Source: Angiostrongylus vasorum
Taxonomy: Eukaryota; Nematoda; Chromadorea; Rhabditida; Metastrongylidae
Reading direction: 5' to 3'
NCBI GenBank assembly: GCA_018806985.1
Contig: JADANN010000222.1
Location: 393,001 to 457,000 of the forward strand
DNA: 64,000 nucleotides
This document shows, in pieces, positions 42,639 through 52,700 of the stretch. Below the pieces are notes generated by a model. It did no database searches. It saw nothing but the letters and a program-made list of their open reading frames with translations, and was not told the DNA's origin. The position numbers and the translations under genes are program-made. Every line of letters starts with the position of its first letter. Within the stretch, counting starts at the first letter, position 1.

Positions 42639-44877
42639 TTCAGGCAAAACGAGAAAACGGTATTCATCCAAGCACAACTTTCAAAGCTTACAAAGTGGAT
42701 TCTCCTGCACCGACAGCTTTGTCTGTTATTACAGAGGATGAGGAAATTGAACAGCATTATCGCGATATTGGTGGTCGAATCGTCAAAATGCTTGTTGAGC
42801 GAGGTTTAATACCTTCGTCAACGGAGCACGTGTACCGCGAAATCGCTGAGTGTTCCGCCCCTCGTGAGATTGCAATTAGTCAAGAAGGAAAGGAGGATGA
42901 TGACGACTCAGAGCTGGTACTACAACATGCAGCATTTCGTTTTTTACTATTTTATCCCTCGTCCTTTTTGTCACTTATATTTAGCGTTGTTTCTGTAACT
43001 ATCTGCCGTCTTTTTCTTTCAAAACACGATTTTTATCCTTTATGGAAAGCAACAGCTAGAATATAGCAACTACTTTGTTTGATGTAACCCTTAGTTATAC
43101 CTATTTATATACTTGGACTAACCATCTTCACTGGATGTGCGGACCCCAGCATAATTTCCATTTTTTCGGAGTTTTGCTGGTTTAGTTATCGTGGTTCCCT
43201 GGAGTACTAAAGTCAGCCAGGCCAAAGTTTGCTCCAGGTCGTTAACACCAGAGGCAGTCGCCGCCTTTGTGGATTGGACGGAGGGAATTTGCCACCACGT
43301 GACTGGTTCGATACCAGGGCGTTGGTGGATCCTGGCATTGGTTTACTCCTAGCTCGACTTCCTAATGGAAATGCCGTACTCATTCTCAGCTTGAGAGACC
43401 CTTCTGAGCGGATGAATACCCCCACCTGTACATCGCAGCCCGACACCCAGGAAAACCTCGCAGCCACGCTGAGGCGATAAACCAGTGGGAGGTCCTTGAT
43501 TGTGTTGTGAAGAAACCAGTTGGAGTTAAATGAAAAGAAGTCTTCACATCGTTGTGGTGGAAATTCTGCTACAAAATGTCATTTATAGAATACAACATTA
43601 AAGTTTTGTTCTGTTCCATCAGCGATAATTCATCTCACTTGCAAATATTTTAAAAAAATCCTATGAACTGACAGCGTAGTCACAGATGTTTTAGGCGTGT
43701 GGTAACAACTTCAAACAAAGTTGATTAACTCAGGTTTTTTATCGTATTGTTCATTGAGATCTCACCATTAAGGCATTGTGTCACTTGTTCGCCAAAGTAT
43801 GCTTACTTAGTTTTGTTGTTGAAATTGTCGCGAAATTGTGGTACCAGGTGTGGGTTGGGCGTTTGAATTACAGGAGTTTTCGTACCAAAAGCTCTTGTCT
43901 CTGTCTTCTCTGATTAAACATGCTACCTTATCTTGAATTATTACCAATAATATTCCAATTTTCTAGGATGAAGTGTCGAATGAATTACTTCGATGCCAAA
44001 GAGAATTGAAAGAGTTGGAGCCGCGATTGCGTGGGGTTATTTCACATTGTTGGAGTAAAGTGTGTGCAGACTTCGCGTACTGGGAAACAATGAAGCAGTT
44101 GGACGATGCTGACAATGATGTAGGTCTTTGTCGTTCCCGCTTAGTTTTTCTCTTTCGTGATTTCTTTTTGTATGTTTTATACGTAATCGTGTACCTACTT
44201 AGTGCTTGGATACTTGGACCGCTCGTCCTCGCTTGTTGTGCGGGCCCTTGCATATTCTATATTTCTCGGAGTTTTGTTGGTTTGGCCATTGTGGCTCTCT
44301 GGAGTCCCGAGGTCAGCCTAGCCGAGGTTTGCTCCAGATCGTCACCACCATAGCCAGTCGTCGCCCTTGTGGATCAGGAGATTTGCCATCATGCGACTAG
44401 TTTGATACCATGGTGGTGGTGGACCCTGGTATTGGTTTACCCTTAGCGGGATTCCTGATGGAAACGCCAGACTCCTCAGCTTGGGAGGCCTAGCTGTGAG
44501 GATGAATCCCCCGTTGTACATCGCAGCCCGATGCTCAGGAACATCTCCCGGCCACGATGGTAAATCGGTGCCACCCAGGCGGTAAACCGTTTTCGTGTAA
44601 TCGTATAGTAGTAGTTAAATTCATCCAAAAAGAACGCAGTTACATTTTACCACTGTTCTGTTGTGTCGTGCTTCACTTTCCTAGGTGTCAGTTACTAAAA
44701 TTTCAGCTGTTTCTACTTGGTATCAACATGTATCGTAATATTCCAATCCGTCGAGTTCCAACAAACACCGAGCTGCCAACGTTAAGAACAGCGCTTCGGC
44801 TTCGAAATCGTAAAGCGAGGCAGCACTATGGTTCTATGTACAAAAGACTGCGAAAGTATCGCAGATACAGTAAGTAA
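36593..44877 (+). CDS. tada3: TADA3/Ada3-like transcriptional adapter, 10 exons (one frameshift)
   Basis: Homologue of transcriptional adapter 3, which links Gcn5-type acetyltransferases to the SAGA and ATAC complexes in the nucleus. Exons: 36593-36677, 38950-39107, 39477-39670, 39761-39954, 41795-41873, 41946-42235, 42306-42449, 42644-42916, 43967-44119 and 44707 (or 44692)-44877. All junction phases agree except that exon 7 holds one extra base. About 579 residues result, against roughly 430 in mammals. Family matches: [20 protein letters not shown] and [20 protein letters not shown] (N-terminal domain), [13 protein letters not shown] (like RFW in the family), [17 protein letters not shown] with DDADND (C-terminal helical region) and RRVPT in the last exon. 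Introns hold SINEs, F3 and TA repeats. The start of exon 5 and the 3' end are the least certain points. Confidence 0.85.
36784..37063 (+). repeat. S1 tRNA-derived SINE in TADA3 intron 1
   Basis: The clearest S1 head in the window. TAGCGCAGTGG (36794-36804) matches the Pol III A box. GGGTCGGTCC follows 26 nt later in the B-box position but has drifted from GGTTCRANYCC. The body has ACCAGACTTG and ACTGGCTCGATATATCG. The 3' end is TTTATTCTTTATCCTTA. Confidence 0.8.
37750..37895 (-). repeat. S2 SINE copy in TADA3 intron 1
   Basis: Minus orientation. On the minus strand it has GGTGAACGCGTTAGCCCCCG and AGCGGGTTCGAACCCCACC, which contains a near-perfect B box, then the GAATATCTCAGCATCATTGC core and the end at the ATAGGCAGTAGATAG stretch. 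Confidence 0.7.
38031..38064 (-). ncRNA. decayed hammerhead motif in TADA3 intron 1
   Basis: On the minus strand CCCUGAAGAAGG keeps the CUGAAGA core, but the second half reads GAGAUUUC instead of GAAACGUC. The flank GCCTGGAAAGGTCA matches the flank of the 26751-26785 ribozyme (GCCAGGAAAGGTCA). Confidence 0.5.
38338..38720 (+). repeat. F3 repeat, near-complete, in TADA3 intron 1
   Basis: Starts CCAACGGTTTACCGCCTCAT and ends ACCAAGTATCAAGTAAGTA. It includes ATACCAGGATCCACCACCG followed by CCTGGTATC, the internal inverted repeat of the family. Confidence 0.8.
39477..39670 (+). CDS. tada3: TADA3 exon 3
   Basis: Acceptor TTTAG at 39476 and donor GTAGGT at 39671. It encodes a helix-forming stretch ([20 protein letters not shown]) equivalent to the amphipathic helix of the Ada3 N-terminal domain, then [19 protein letters not shown]. 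Part of the gene described at 36593-44877. Confidence 0.85.
39761..39954 (+). CDS. tada3: TADA3 exon 4
   Basis: Acceptor TCTCTTACAG and donor GTACGT. It encodes an acidic stretch ([18 protein letters not shown]) and [20 protein letters not shown], the block that aligns with the RFW region of human TADA3. Confidence 0.88.
40310..41230. repeat. S2-family variants in TADA3 intron 4
   Basis: Three units. About 40310-40440 is on the minus strand. About 40560-40745 is an inverted pair meeting near 40612; its + half has TGGTGTAGGTGGTAGC (A-box region, 40616) and GGTTCGAAACC (perfect B box, 40660-40670). About 40970-41225 is a minus scrap followed by a + half with GGTGAACGCGCTAGCCCC and GACAGTAAATAAAAA at its end. 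The first two carry the CTCAGTTTGGCTTCGA variant shared with 57780-58100. Confidence 0.65.
41231..41395. repeat. AT/GTAT-rich microsatellite in TADA3 intron 4
   Basis: About 165 bases of TATATG/CATATA-type repeats directly after an S2 tail. Confidence 0.85.
41946..42235 (+). CDS. tada3: TADA3 exon 6
   Basis: Acceptor TGTAG, donor GTAAGC. It encodes [20 protein letters not shown], then [12 protein letters not shown] and an acidic, phospho-acceptor-rich tract ([17 protein letters not shown]). Entry phase 2 matches exon 5 (41795-41873, [20 protein letters not shown]). Confidence 0.8.
42306..42449 (+). CDS. tada3: TADA3 exon 7 with 1-nt frameshift
   Basis: The acceptor-proximal frame reads [20 protein letters not shown] then PGP and a stop (TAG 42374-42376). 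From 42370 onward a second frame reads [20 protein letters not shown] and runs cleanly to donor GTGAAT in phase with exon 8. The exon length (144) is one base too many. The switch point is the C4 run at 42370-42373. This is either an assembly or sequencing indel, an allele, or a natural truncation. Confidence 0.75.
42544..42636. repeat. (TA)n microsatellite abutting TADA3 exon 8
   Basis: An almost pure TA run of ~93 bases, interrupted once by GTATA near 42586. It ends 4 bases before the CATTTCAG acceptor of exon 8, so it replaces the usual polypyrimidine and branch region. Confidence 0.9.
42644..42916 (+). CDS. tada3: TADA3 exon 8
   Basis: Acceptor TTTCAG, donor GTACTA, exactly 91 codons in phase 0. 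It encodes [20 protein letters not shown], then [20 protein letters not shown], which matches the family block of human TADA3 before the C-terminal domain, and a terminal acidic tract ([11 protein letters not shown]). Confidence 0.85.
43109..43489 (-). repeat. F3 repeat in TADA3 intron 8
   Basis: Minus orientation: ATACTTGGACTAACC at the tail end, CATCGCAGCCCGACACCCAG near the far end. The open frames on both strands here (43213-43480) belong to the repeat. Confidence 0.75.
43967..44119 (+). CDS. tada3: TADA3 exon 9 (C-terminal helical domain)
   Basis: Acceptor TTTTCTAG, donor GTAGGT, 51 codons. [20 protein letters not shown] corresponds to the conserved EDEVLAELRKRQAELKAL-type helix of the family, and QLDDADND to the ADNE region. 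Confidence 0.9.
44202..44591 (-). repeat. F3 repeat in TADA3 intron 9
   Basis: Minus orientation, full length by comparison with the copy at 38338. The tail GGATACTTGGACC is at its left end and GGTAAACCGT at its right end. Confidence 0.75.
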
Positions 44878-45302
44878 CATGTTGGGACAGATATGTCGCA
44901 TTTCTTGCCTTTATATCGTCGCCTCTACGTCTGTGGAAATATTTCTTGTGATCACTCTCAGCATATTCGGTTTGTAAATCGTCATGATTGTTGTGGTTGG
45001 ATTTTCCTAGGATTTTCGTTTTCCTATAATCTTTGTAATTTATTCAAGTATCCATGTTTTCATTCTAAGTTATTTGCTTTGCGTATAGCGTTGTTCTTTT
45101 CATACAGGTTGATCAGCAACGAGTTTAGTTTGTTTTCGGTCTTGTGTTTTTCTTTTGCTCCGAAGTACTTTCTTGTTGAATCCTAAGTTTACGGGCCTAC
45201 CTTATATGTGCAGTCATCGATCCACTGATGCGCATGAGCGAGCTCAGTTTTTGTGAATGGCACGCAAACTGGTATTCATGCTCCGGAATGAGGTTTACGT
45301 GA
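44692..45302 (+). CDS. tada3: TADA3 last exon(s), two possible ends
   Basis: Exon 10 starts after GTGTCAG (44692) or TTTCAG (44707) and encodes [20 protein letters not shown], then [18 protein letters not shown], similar in pattern to the FRKI...RTPT block of human TADA3. The frame reaches TAA at 44875-44877. The same place is a good donor (ACA|GTAAGT at 44870). It could splice in phase 1 to an exon at 45214-45302 (acceptor ATATGTGCAG) encoding IDPLMRMSELSFCEWHANWY and a short tail. Which end is used, or both, is undecided. Confidence 0.6.
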
Positions 45303-46676
45303 TTTTATTTGTAGTTTCTTAGCGTATTTCGTTATGTGGTTTACACCAAATGTGTCGAAATTGAGTTTGGCAAATAGAAATTGCTTGTGACCTTACATTT
45401 GGTTACCTCTCGAATGAGTAGTGTATCGCTTAAAGTGCTGCCTCCAGTTTCCCACAGACCAGATGTTTTTTCCCGCATAGCATTTTTGACCTTAGCCAGC
45501 CTAATTGTTAAGACCTTTCGATACATAAGGTGAAAAGAAGCCATCAGTTCAGGACGATTGTTAGGTGATGAGAAACAGCAAGTCATGCATATCACTGTGA
45601 TATCTTCGTTGTGCATACAGTTTATCCCTCGATCACAGTTTTAACCTGGACGCGGATAAGCAAGCTCGATGAGTCAACCGTATTCTTAGAATAATCTTTT
45701 TGCTTATATATCTGCAATTCTTCAACATATCTTGTTGTACGATCTCCACAAACTCCTATCCCTTTTCTTCGTTTTAACGCACCATACACTGGTTGCATAC
45801 TGTGTAATCTCGCGTTTACCTCTTTAGTCCCACGATGGAACAGCTCAAAAAAAGATGGTCAACACTGTCTCGAATATATTTAATGTTCTTCTGTTTTAGA
45901 GGCAGTGTAATGGATCCGCATCTTTGTTCCTCTATGCCTTCTTTCCCTTTTTCTTTTCTGTATGAAGTGTTAGTTCATTGCTGGCCTTGGTCACTTTTGA
46001 AGAATTTAACGTTTTTTTTTCTTCAAAGGCTAGTTTATACTATTTTGCTGGAAGAAAACTTTGTTAAGAACGTTACTCTGTGACATTTCCTGAAAAAAGA
46101 AGAAGAGGCAGACAGTAGCAGTGTTTAATAATATCGCATAAATAGGCAATGATCTCTTAGCTCGAAATGGTTAGCGATTATAGCAGACCATATGAGTTTG
46201 TACTGTTATGGTATTCATCTTGTTTCTTTCTTTTCCTGTACATTAATAAATAATTACAAGTGTTGGAATAAATAAGATGTATTTGCTTTAATCTAAGGTT
46301 CCCTGACCAAGTTTATCTTATTCTTTCTGATATTTGAATACTACAAATAGAAACTGCTCTTACTACTGGTTTTCCTGGGACATTCTTACATGCCGTGGTC
46401 GTGGGAATTCTTATATGCGTTCGTGAATCGAACTCATTAACCTTTGAGCTGGACTTATTGATTGGAAATTGGTTTTTAAAGAATAGAAACATTTTTTCTA
46501 TACTGGATGGCATCAATTTATTGCTCAACTCGTTCAGTACGCCAGTGAGTTTGTAGATATTGCACCAACAAAGTTGTTCAGTCGCAATGAGATTGATCAG
46601 CATAGTGCTTTGAAGTCTGCTTTTTACAAGGAGAATTGCTTGGCTTCTCGGAAATACATACATGTTCTCAAAAACT
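45303..46676. other. intergenic region between TADA3 and the TGN38-like gene
   Basis: No supported gene. AATAAA hexamers occur near 46245 and 46267 and could serve as poly(A) signals. The minus frames at 45341-45616 and 46313-46729 are judged to be chance. Confidence 0.4.
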
Positions 46677-46684
46677 CGTTTTAG
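46677..46684 (+). promoter_or_regulatory. putative trans-splice acceptor of the TGN38-like gene
   Basis: CGTTTTAG ends five bases before the ATG at 46690. The short leader suits nematode spliced-leader addition. Confidence 0.45.
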
Positions 46685-46689
46685 ATAGA

Positions 46690-46747
46690 ATGGATTACCG
46701 TGTTCGAATATTACTAATCTTTGTTGCATATTCCTTGATGTCTGAAG
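46690..46747 (+). CDS. tgn-38: TGN38-like exon 1 (signal peptide)
   Basis: Met-Asp-Tyr-Arg-Val-Arg then a hydrophobic run (ILLIFVAYSLM). It ends at donor GTAGGT in phase 1. A Glu or Gly after SLMS is a plausible cleavage neighbourhood. Confidence 0.75.
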
Positions 46748-49700
46748 GTAGGTGTTTGGATTGAATTAGTTTCATTTATATATCTGCTGAAGGGCTATAA
46801 TGTGTTTGTTCTGACATATAGGTAGTTCTTCGTTTGGTGGTAAGTTTGGCACTTTCAACAATGTCTGCAGTTTAAACAATGGAAATCTTAGAAATTGGGA
46901 CTTGACGTTCGCGTTCAATTCATCCTTAGCACGTTTCCAGCATCGCCTAATTTGTGAAGTTTGTGCACTGAGGCTCGCACTCACTTGTGGTCTGCATTGG
47001 AATCAATGCATATTTTTTGCGAATGCGTTAGGTTTGGTGGACGTCACTGCGTTACATACTTTTGTATCCGGTTATGTTTTCCTACTAGGATGCGTGGACT
47101 GTCCGTCCTTACTAGTTGTGCGGACCTCAGCACATTTTGTTTTGGTTCCCTTACCTAGTAATCGTTGTCCATGGTGGTGATTTGACAAGAGCGTGGTGGC
47201 GGGTGCGAGTTTGCTGTGATCTGTAAAACAGTTGCAGCAGCGAGTGCAGTTGACTGACTTAAGTTTCGAACACGTCCGACTAACGTCTAGGTGGTCAGCC
47301 TGGAGGACGCCTGCATTCTCGTGCAGTCCACAGTATTTTTTTTTCTTCATTTGCCATCTGTTCTTTTTTATTATGTGGCCGGCCCATCCGTATTTCGTTG
47401 TCGATGTGTGTTTCATCTTATTCTTGAAGATGAGATAAATTTCGAAGATCAAAGTTTAACAGTCCGACTAGTTATTGTGTGTCCCGGTGATAATTTAGAA
47501 GATATCGTTCAAGCGCTCTGTGAGCAGTACACAGTATTCCTTATGCGGTTGAACTATCATCCTATGTGTCTGCTGCATAACAGAGCGCTGGCAGAACTGT
47601 TGAATCGAAAAGGCTAGCCTTTAGGTCCTTTAGTTGGTCGGTGACTTCTTTGGGAGTTACGGATATGGCAGAAAGCTGCTGTCCCACTTCTACCTTGTCC
47701 CTCCTTCATAAGAACGAAAATTTGTTAGTGATTTCCCATTAAGACATATGCCTTTCTCGTCCCAGTTGAGTGTTATCCATTGAAATGCGCAACCAAATAG
47801 TTCGCGATGTGGTATCGTCTCGCCCAACCCCTTTTCCAATGGGTGTGGTGAGGGGTCAGTGGAGAGGCTGCATATTTGTGCTGCAGTTCCGATAGCAGTT
47901 TACTAGTGTTCGTGTATATCTTGGGTTCACTCCGCCGACGAGCGCTAGTAGGATTTCATTGTTCCCACACTGTCAAACGCTCTTGATAGTCGACAAAAAG
48001 CAGGGGTAGGGACAGATGGTTTTGCCGACAAACTTAAGTGGCTCTGGATGCGGTTTGGACGTGTTCCATGCGGCAAAATTCCTATCGAAATCCTGTTTGT
48101 TCAACTGGTTGCTCCTCTTCCAGTGTCCTTGATATGCGCGAGAGGACAATCTTCGTGAAGAGCTTGTAGAGTACATTCAACAAGCATGTTGGACTACAAT
48201 GACGAAGATGCTTTCGGTCACCTTTCTTCGGCGGAGTGATCGTGCGGAACGTGCTCCACTGGTCTGGAATTTTTTTCCTTTTGAAAGTAGAATGTCAAAT
48301 GGTTTACGAGAAGTACGTGTAAATTGTGGCAACTATATCTAAGGGAAGTCGTCGATGATATTATCGGGTCTACATGCTTTGCCTTTTTTTCATGCTTTCT
48401 ATCACAACTCGGGCCTCAGACGGAAGAATTCGACGTGGTTTATGCCCACTGCGGATTATGGAACGGAAAGGGTTGGTGTAGAAATTTCTCGTTATCGGTT
48501 TAATATTATTGCGTTGATTTTCAGTCACATCTTCGTTCATCAGAGTTGACAACGCAAAAAAAACTCGTGCAAGTCCCGAGTACATTTTTTGGATTGGTTG
48601 TTTTTCATGCTGCTTCTAATATTTTTTTTCTGCCTATACCGATGTATATCTTCCTACAAAGCTCTTCTGCAACTATAATTTATTACTAGCTGTGTCAAGT
48701 GTGTTGCAATAGGTTCAAGCTTAAGTGTTCTTTTCATTTCGGTAAACTCTTCGGTGGTAATGGAGATGCGATCTGATATTCTTGCATGAGAAACTGAGGC
48801 CAGTTCTGCGCAACGTCTAAGCCCTTCGTCAAGCAGTTTATAGTCTTCGACCGGGTCTTCATCAGTCTGCCAATCATGCTTAGATAGTATTTCGTCCAAA
48901 ATGTCCTGACGAATGCTCTGATCATGCACAGTTAGATCTTTTTTTCGTCGTCGATGACATAGATTCTTATCCAGCTTACGGCTGAATGGAGTCTTAGCGC
49001 GAAGAAGGCTGTGATTGGACCCAGTACAGAATGATGGGACTGCTGATGTGTCAAGTAGTTCTATCTTCTGTTTGTCAGAATTTAGTAGATCTCCACATGA
49101 GCGGTGCCATTGGGAGATTCCCATATGCAACGGCTGCTTTTTTCTGGAAGAACAAGTTTCCATGGAAGAGCTTCAGGCAGGAGTCCTGCTGGACGGCAAA
49201 ATTTCCTATCTTGTATCCGCTCTCGTTGGCCTTTTCTAATCTGGCGTTGAAGTCATGGACAACAAATTTATAGTACGCTTTATGACTGCGGATAATTTCC
49301 TCCAACATAACAGAACGTATTTAATTTGTACTCATCAGCTGCATCAGTCGGTGAATTGCAACTGGTAATAGTGATCCTGTTATGACGCGTTGGTTGAAGA
49401 GGGAGGGCTGCTATGCGAGTGGAAAGGGTCTCGTACGAGTCGATGAGATGGACAACAGACGGGTGGACGGCAAAGCTTACGCTGACGACATTTGGTGACC
49501 GGATCAGTTCTCTGTTGGTGACAAGGATCCCATTGTTTAGTTGGCATGTGTCGGTCTTCCTAATCAAAACCGTAGTAATTTGTGCGGGGTGAAACTCTGC
49601 ACCTACATTGTTGCATTTTTTGTAGAAGGCAAATCTGAAAGGAAGATGCTTGTAATGTACTAAAACGCCCCATTTATCTACGGTTATTTGGGATCGGGTA

Positions 49701-52700
49701 CCTAGGAAATTAAGGTAATGGTCTTTTAAAGTATTTTGCTAGTAGTTATTGTTGATTCAGGGTTGAATTCTGTTGAAGAAATTCCGCCACCTTTGCAAGA
49801 TCAGTTAAAAACGGTTCCATTGTCTACTTCTCCATTGTTTCTAAATACGACTGCATCGGAAGTTTCAAGTATGTTTTCACCTTTGTTTGAAATCTTAACA
49901 GGAAATTTTATATGCGATACATTCACTTAAATAAGCACTTAGTTTTTAGCATTTGTAAACGCCACAAGTGTTCCAAACATTGTGAGCGATAGCGTTGTGC
50001 GGATTACAGGAACGAAGAAAGCATCATCGAACATAGCATCACTTGCAGCAGTTCGTCACCTCTATTCCTCACTCGTTATTTCCTTTTTCTAATATCCGTA
50101 ACATTGGCTAGTTCGTATGTGGTCTATGTACAATATGGCGTTTCAGGGTCCTACCTTGCCTAGTGCTGCAGCCCCAGAATTTGAAGATCGTAATGAGCCG
50201 GATGAAGGTGGAAAAGGAGATGAGGTAATAAAATGGATTCTAGTTAGTTTTGTAATAGATCAGAAATACTCAGAGTTTCACTGCTTTTTTTTTCGATGTG
50301 CCTTTGATTTGGAACTCCAGTAAACACAAAATTATCAGCAAATCTACTAGCATATTGGCAAAGTAATATAGTTATCCGTGAAGTTGTGGTACACTTTTTG
50401 GTGATTAAGAAACAATGTTCCTCGAAGTGTAGGAATTGATTTTAACCGTTAACTAACCTAATTGATTCTGGCTATTTAATGGGTCACAAAATACCCTTGT
50501 TATTGGTAGAAATTTATGTTTCATGATTTTCGAAAAACTAATGGATTTTCTTTTAAAACACGTTTCCTGCGTTATAAGTGTTTTATTCTTTGTCGACGAT
50601 ATGTGTCATACGTGACCGACCCCAATCGGGGGGATTTCGTAAATATGACTTATGTGGCTCATTCTCTTTCTGGTTGCCGGATGAATAGGTTCTTCCATGC
50701 CCGGTAGCTTCCCTACCGCAGTTGTTGTCCCAGGTGTCAGCTGGGAAAAACTTTCCCAGGCATATTGTAATTCACCACTTTACAAATGAGTTCGTTCGTT
50801 TTATGATTACCGGGTGAATGTTTAATGGGAACTGTCCGCTGGCTAGCGTATCACAGGTACTATTGCTGGTGAAGATGCATAGGGTACCAAGATGTTTCTA
50901 CTGTGCTCATACACCCATTTTCAACACTTAGAGTTATCTCGCCATCTTAAAGAGCTAAATCGGATGCTGTGTGACATGTGGATTTATTGTAGATTTATAC
51001 TAGACATCACCAAAATTATCAATTATTAATGGTCATTCGGTATTCCCACGCAGTGACGTCACCACCACTTACAGTTTTGGTAGCTATCATTGAAGCAATG
51101 TAGTCTAAATGGAAGTGTCTTCTATATTGACTAAATCTAAGGCTGAACTGCATAGATCTAGAGTCACAACTTTGCAGTTCTTCGACACAGTTTAGCTGTA
51201 GACCCTACACGCTTCTACCATTCATATATTCCTAATATGTGTAGATTAGGCCATCATTTATTCCTCGTATCTACGAATGGGTTTCACTTGATTGTCATAT
51301 TTAGCAACAAACGGTCTTGACCGGTTAGCTCAAAGGGTGGCATCTTACACCATTGACGTAGTAATAATATTTTTTTTTGTCTTTCCGTTTGAACATCGCC
51401 ACACCAGGTTAATTCTATTGGTCTTTCAGCTGTTTTCTTTTCGCTTCTTGTTGTACGATATGCGTGAGTTCTTCCTTATTCTTCCTTCACGTGCTAACCG
51501 GATGAGTTTTACTCTCGAATGATCTCTGAGCCAATGAGACATTTGTGTACAAGTTGTCATTATAGGCATGCCTTCCGTCATCGTCCATGGCGCTTATCAT
51601 CACTGATTCACTTGTCTTCCCATTTCTGGAAATGTTCTTATTGATGCCATTGTTTTATGTCTCTTCTTTCTTCGTGTACAGTTTGGGTTTATAGACTTTC
51701 TCGAGTTTTCTAATGATAACTTTGTGAAATTGGACAGTAGATTTCGACATTGTCGCTCAGCCTAGTTTTGGGGACCACAGGATTTTAAACATTGAATTAA
51801 CTTAAAAGAAGCATTGTAACTGCAACAATGCTCCAGCCGTGACATTGCATCATTTCCATCCTAAGATCGATGTGCTTAAAAAAAATCTTTTCAGCAGTTA
51901 TTTGTTCCCATGGCTGGTCTACCTCGAGTTATTGGTTCGCTTGCAACCAAATCCCAAATGTCACTCATAGGTAATTCGTAAATTTTCATCTGCTGTTTTC
52001 ATCAAAGTAGATGCGGTTGATCTTCTCAACAGTTACCGCCATTGAAGACCCAGAAGATGGATTAAGATTACACATAAGGCCACTTACCACTGACGTTATC
52101 ACTTCGTCAATTTACTTTCTCCGTATTATTCGAAAACGACTGCAAGAGGTTCATAATTGTTCTCTCTATTTCCAACATTTTCACGTTATATAGTTCGTAT
52201 ATGGCCCATAAGTATCAAGAAACTTTGGCACTTATTACTGATTAAACCTACTCATTTATTACGGTTCCCCTCTTCACATGTCATGTAGGTTACATGACAT
52301 CTGTTCACGTCATTGTATTGCAACGATTATCCAGAAATTGTTTCGATTTGCGTTTGGATTCGGGAAACGCCTAAGGATTTGGAAGATAATTCCAGTTGTG
52401 AATGCGAGCGGCTCATGCTTGCAACGAAACATTAGCCCATTTTCTTGGCTGTGTTCTACGAAGTCGTTTTTCCAGTGTCAGGATCTGCTCTAATGTTTTT
52501 CTCGTCGTTATTTATGTTCCTTTCTTATTATGTGGTTGATCCATCGGTACATATTGAGGTATATTTTTGTGGTTCTGAGAGGAGTGTGCTTTGAAGTTCT
52601 AAACTACAAAACCAGTTTTGTTTTGACTGCATCGGTTGGTGTTCAGAAGACATCGTTCGAGTGCCCCGTATATTGTTTGCCACTTTTTCGATGTACTCGT

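Noticed and set aside
42509..43066. 185-codon + frame with long Tyr-Ile repeat
   Set aside because: The repeat is translation of the intronic (TA)n tract; only 42644-42916 is exon.
45341..45616. 91-codon minus frame between the two genes
   Set aside because: No motif, no splice context; probably within the TADA3 3' region.
46313..46729. 138-codon minus-strand frame overlapping the first exon of the TGN38-like gene
   Set aside because: It overlaps a convincing signal-peptide exon and its acceptor on the + strand, has no recognisable domain, and no splice or promoter support.
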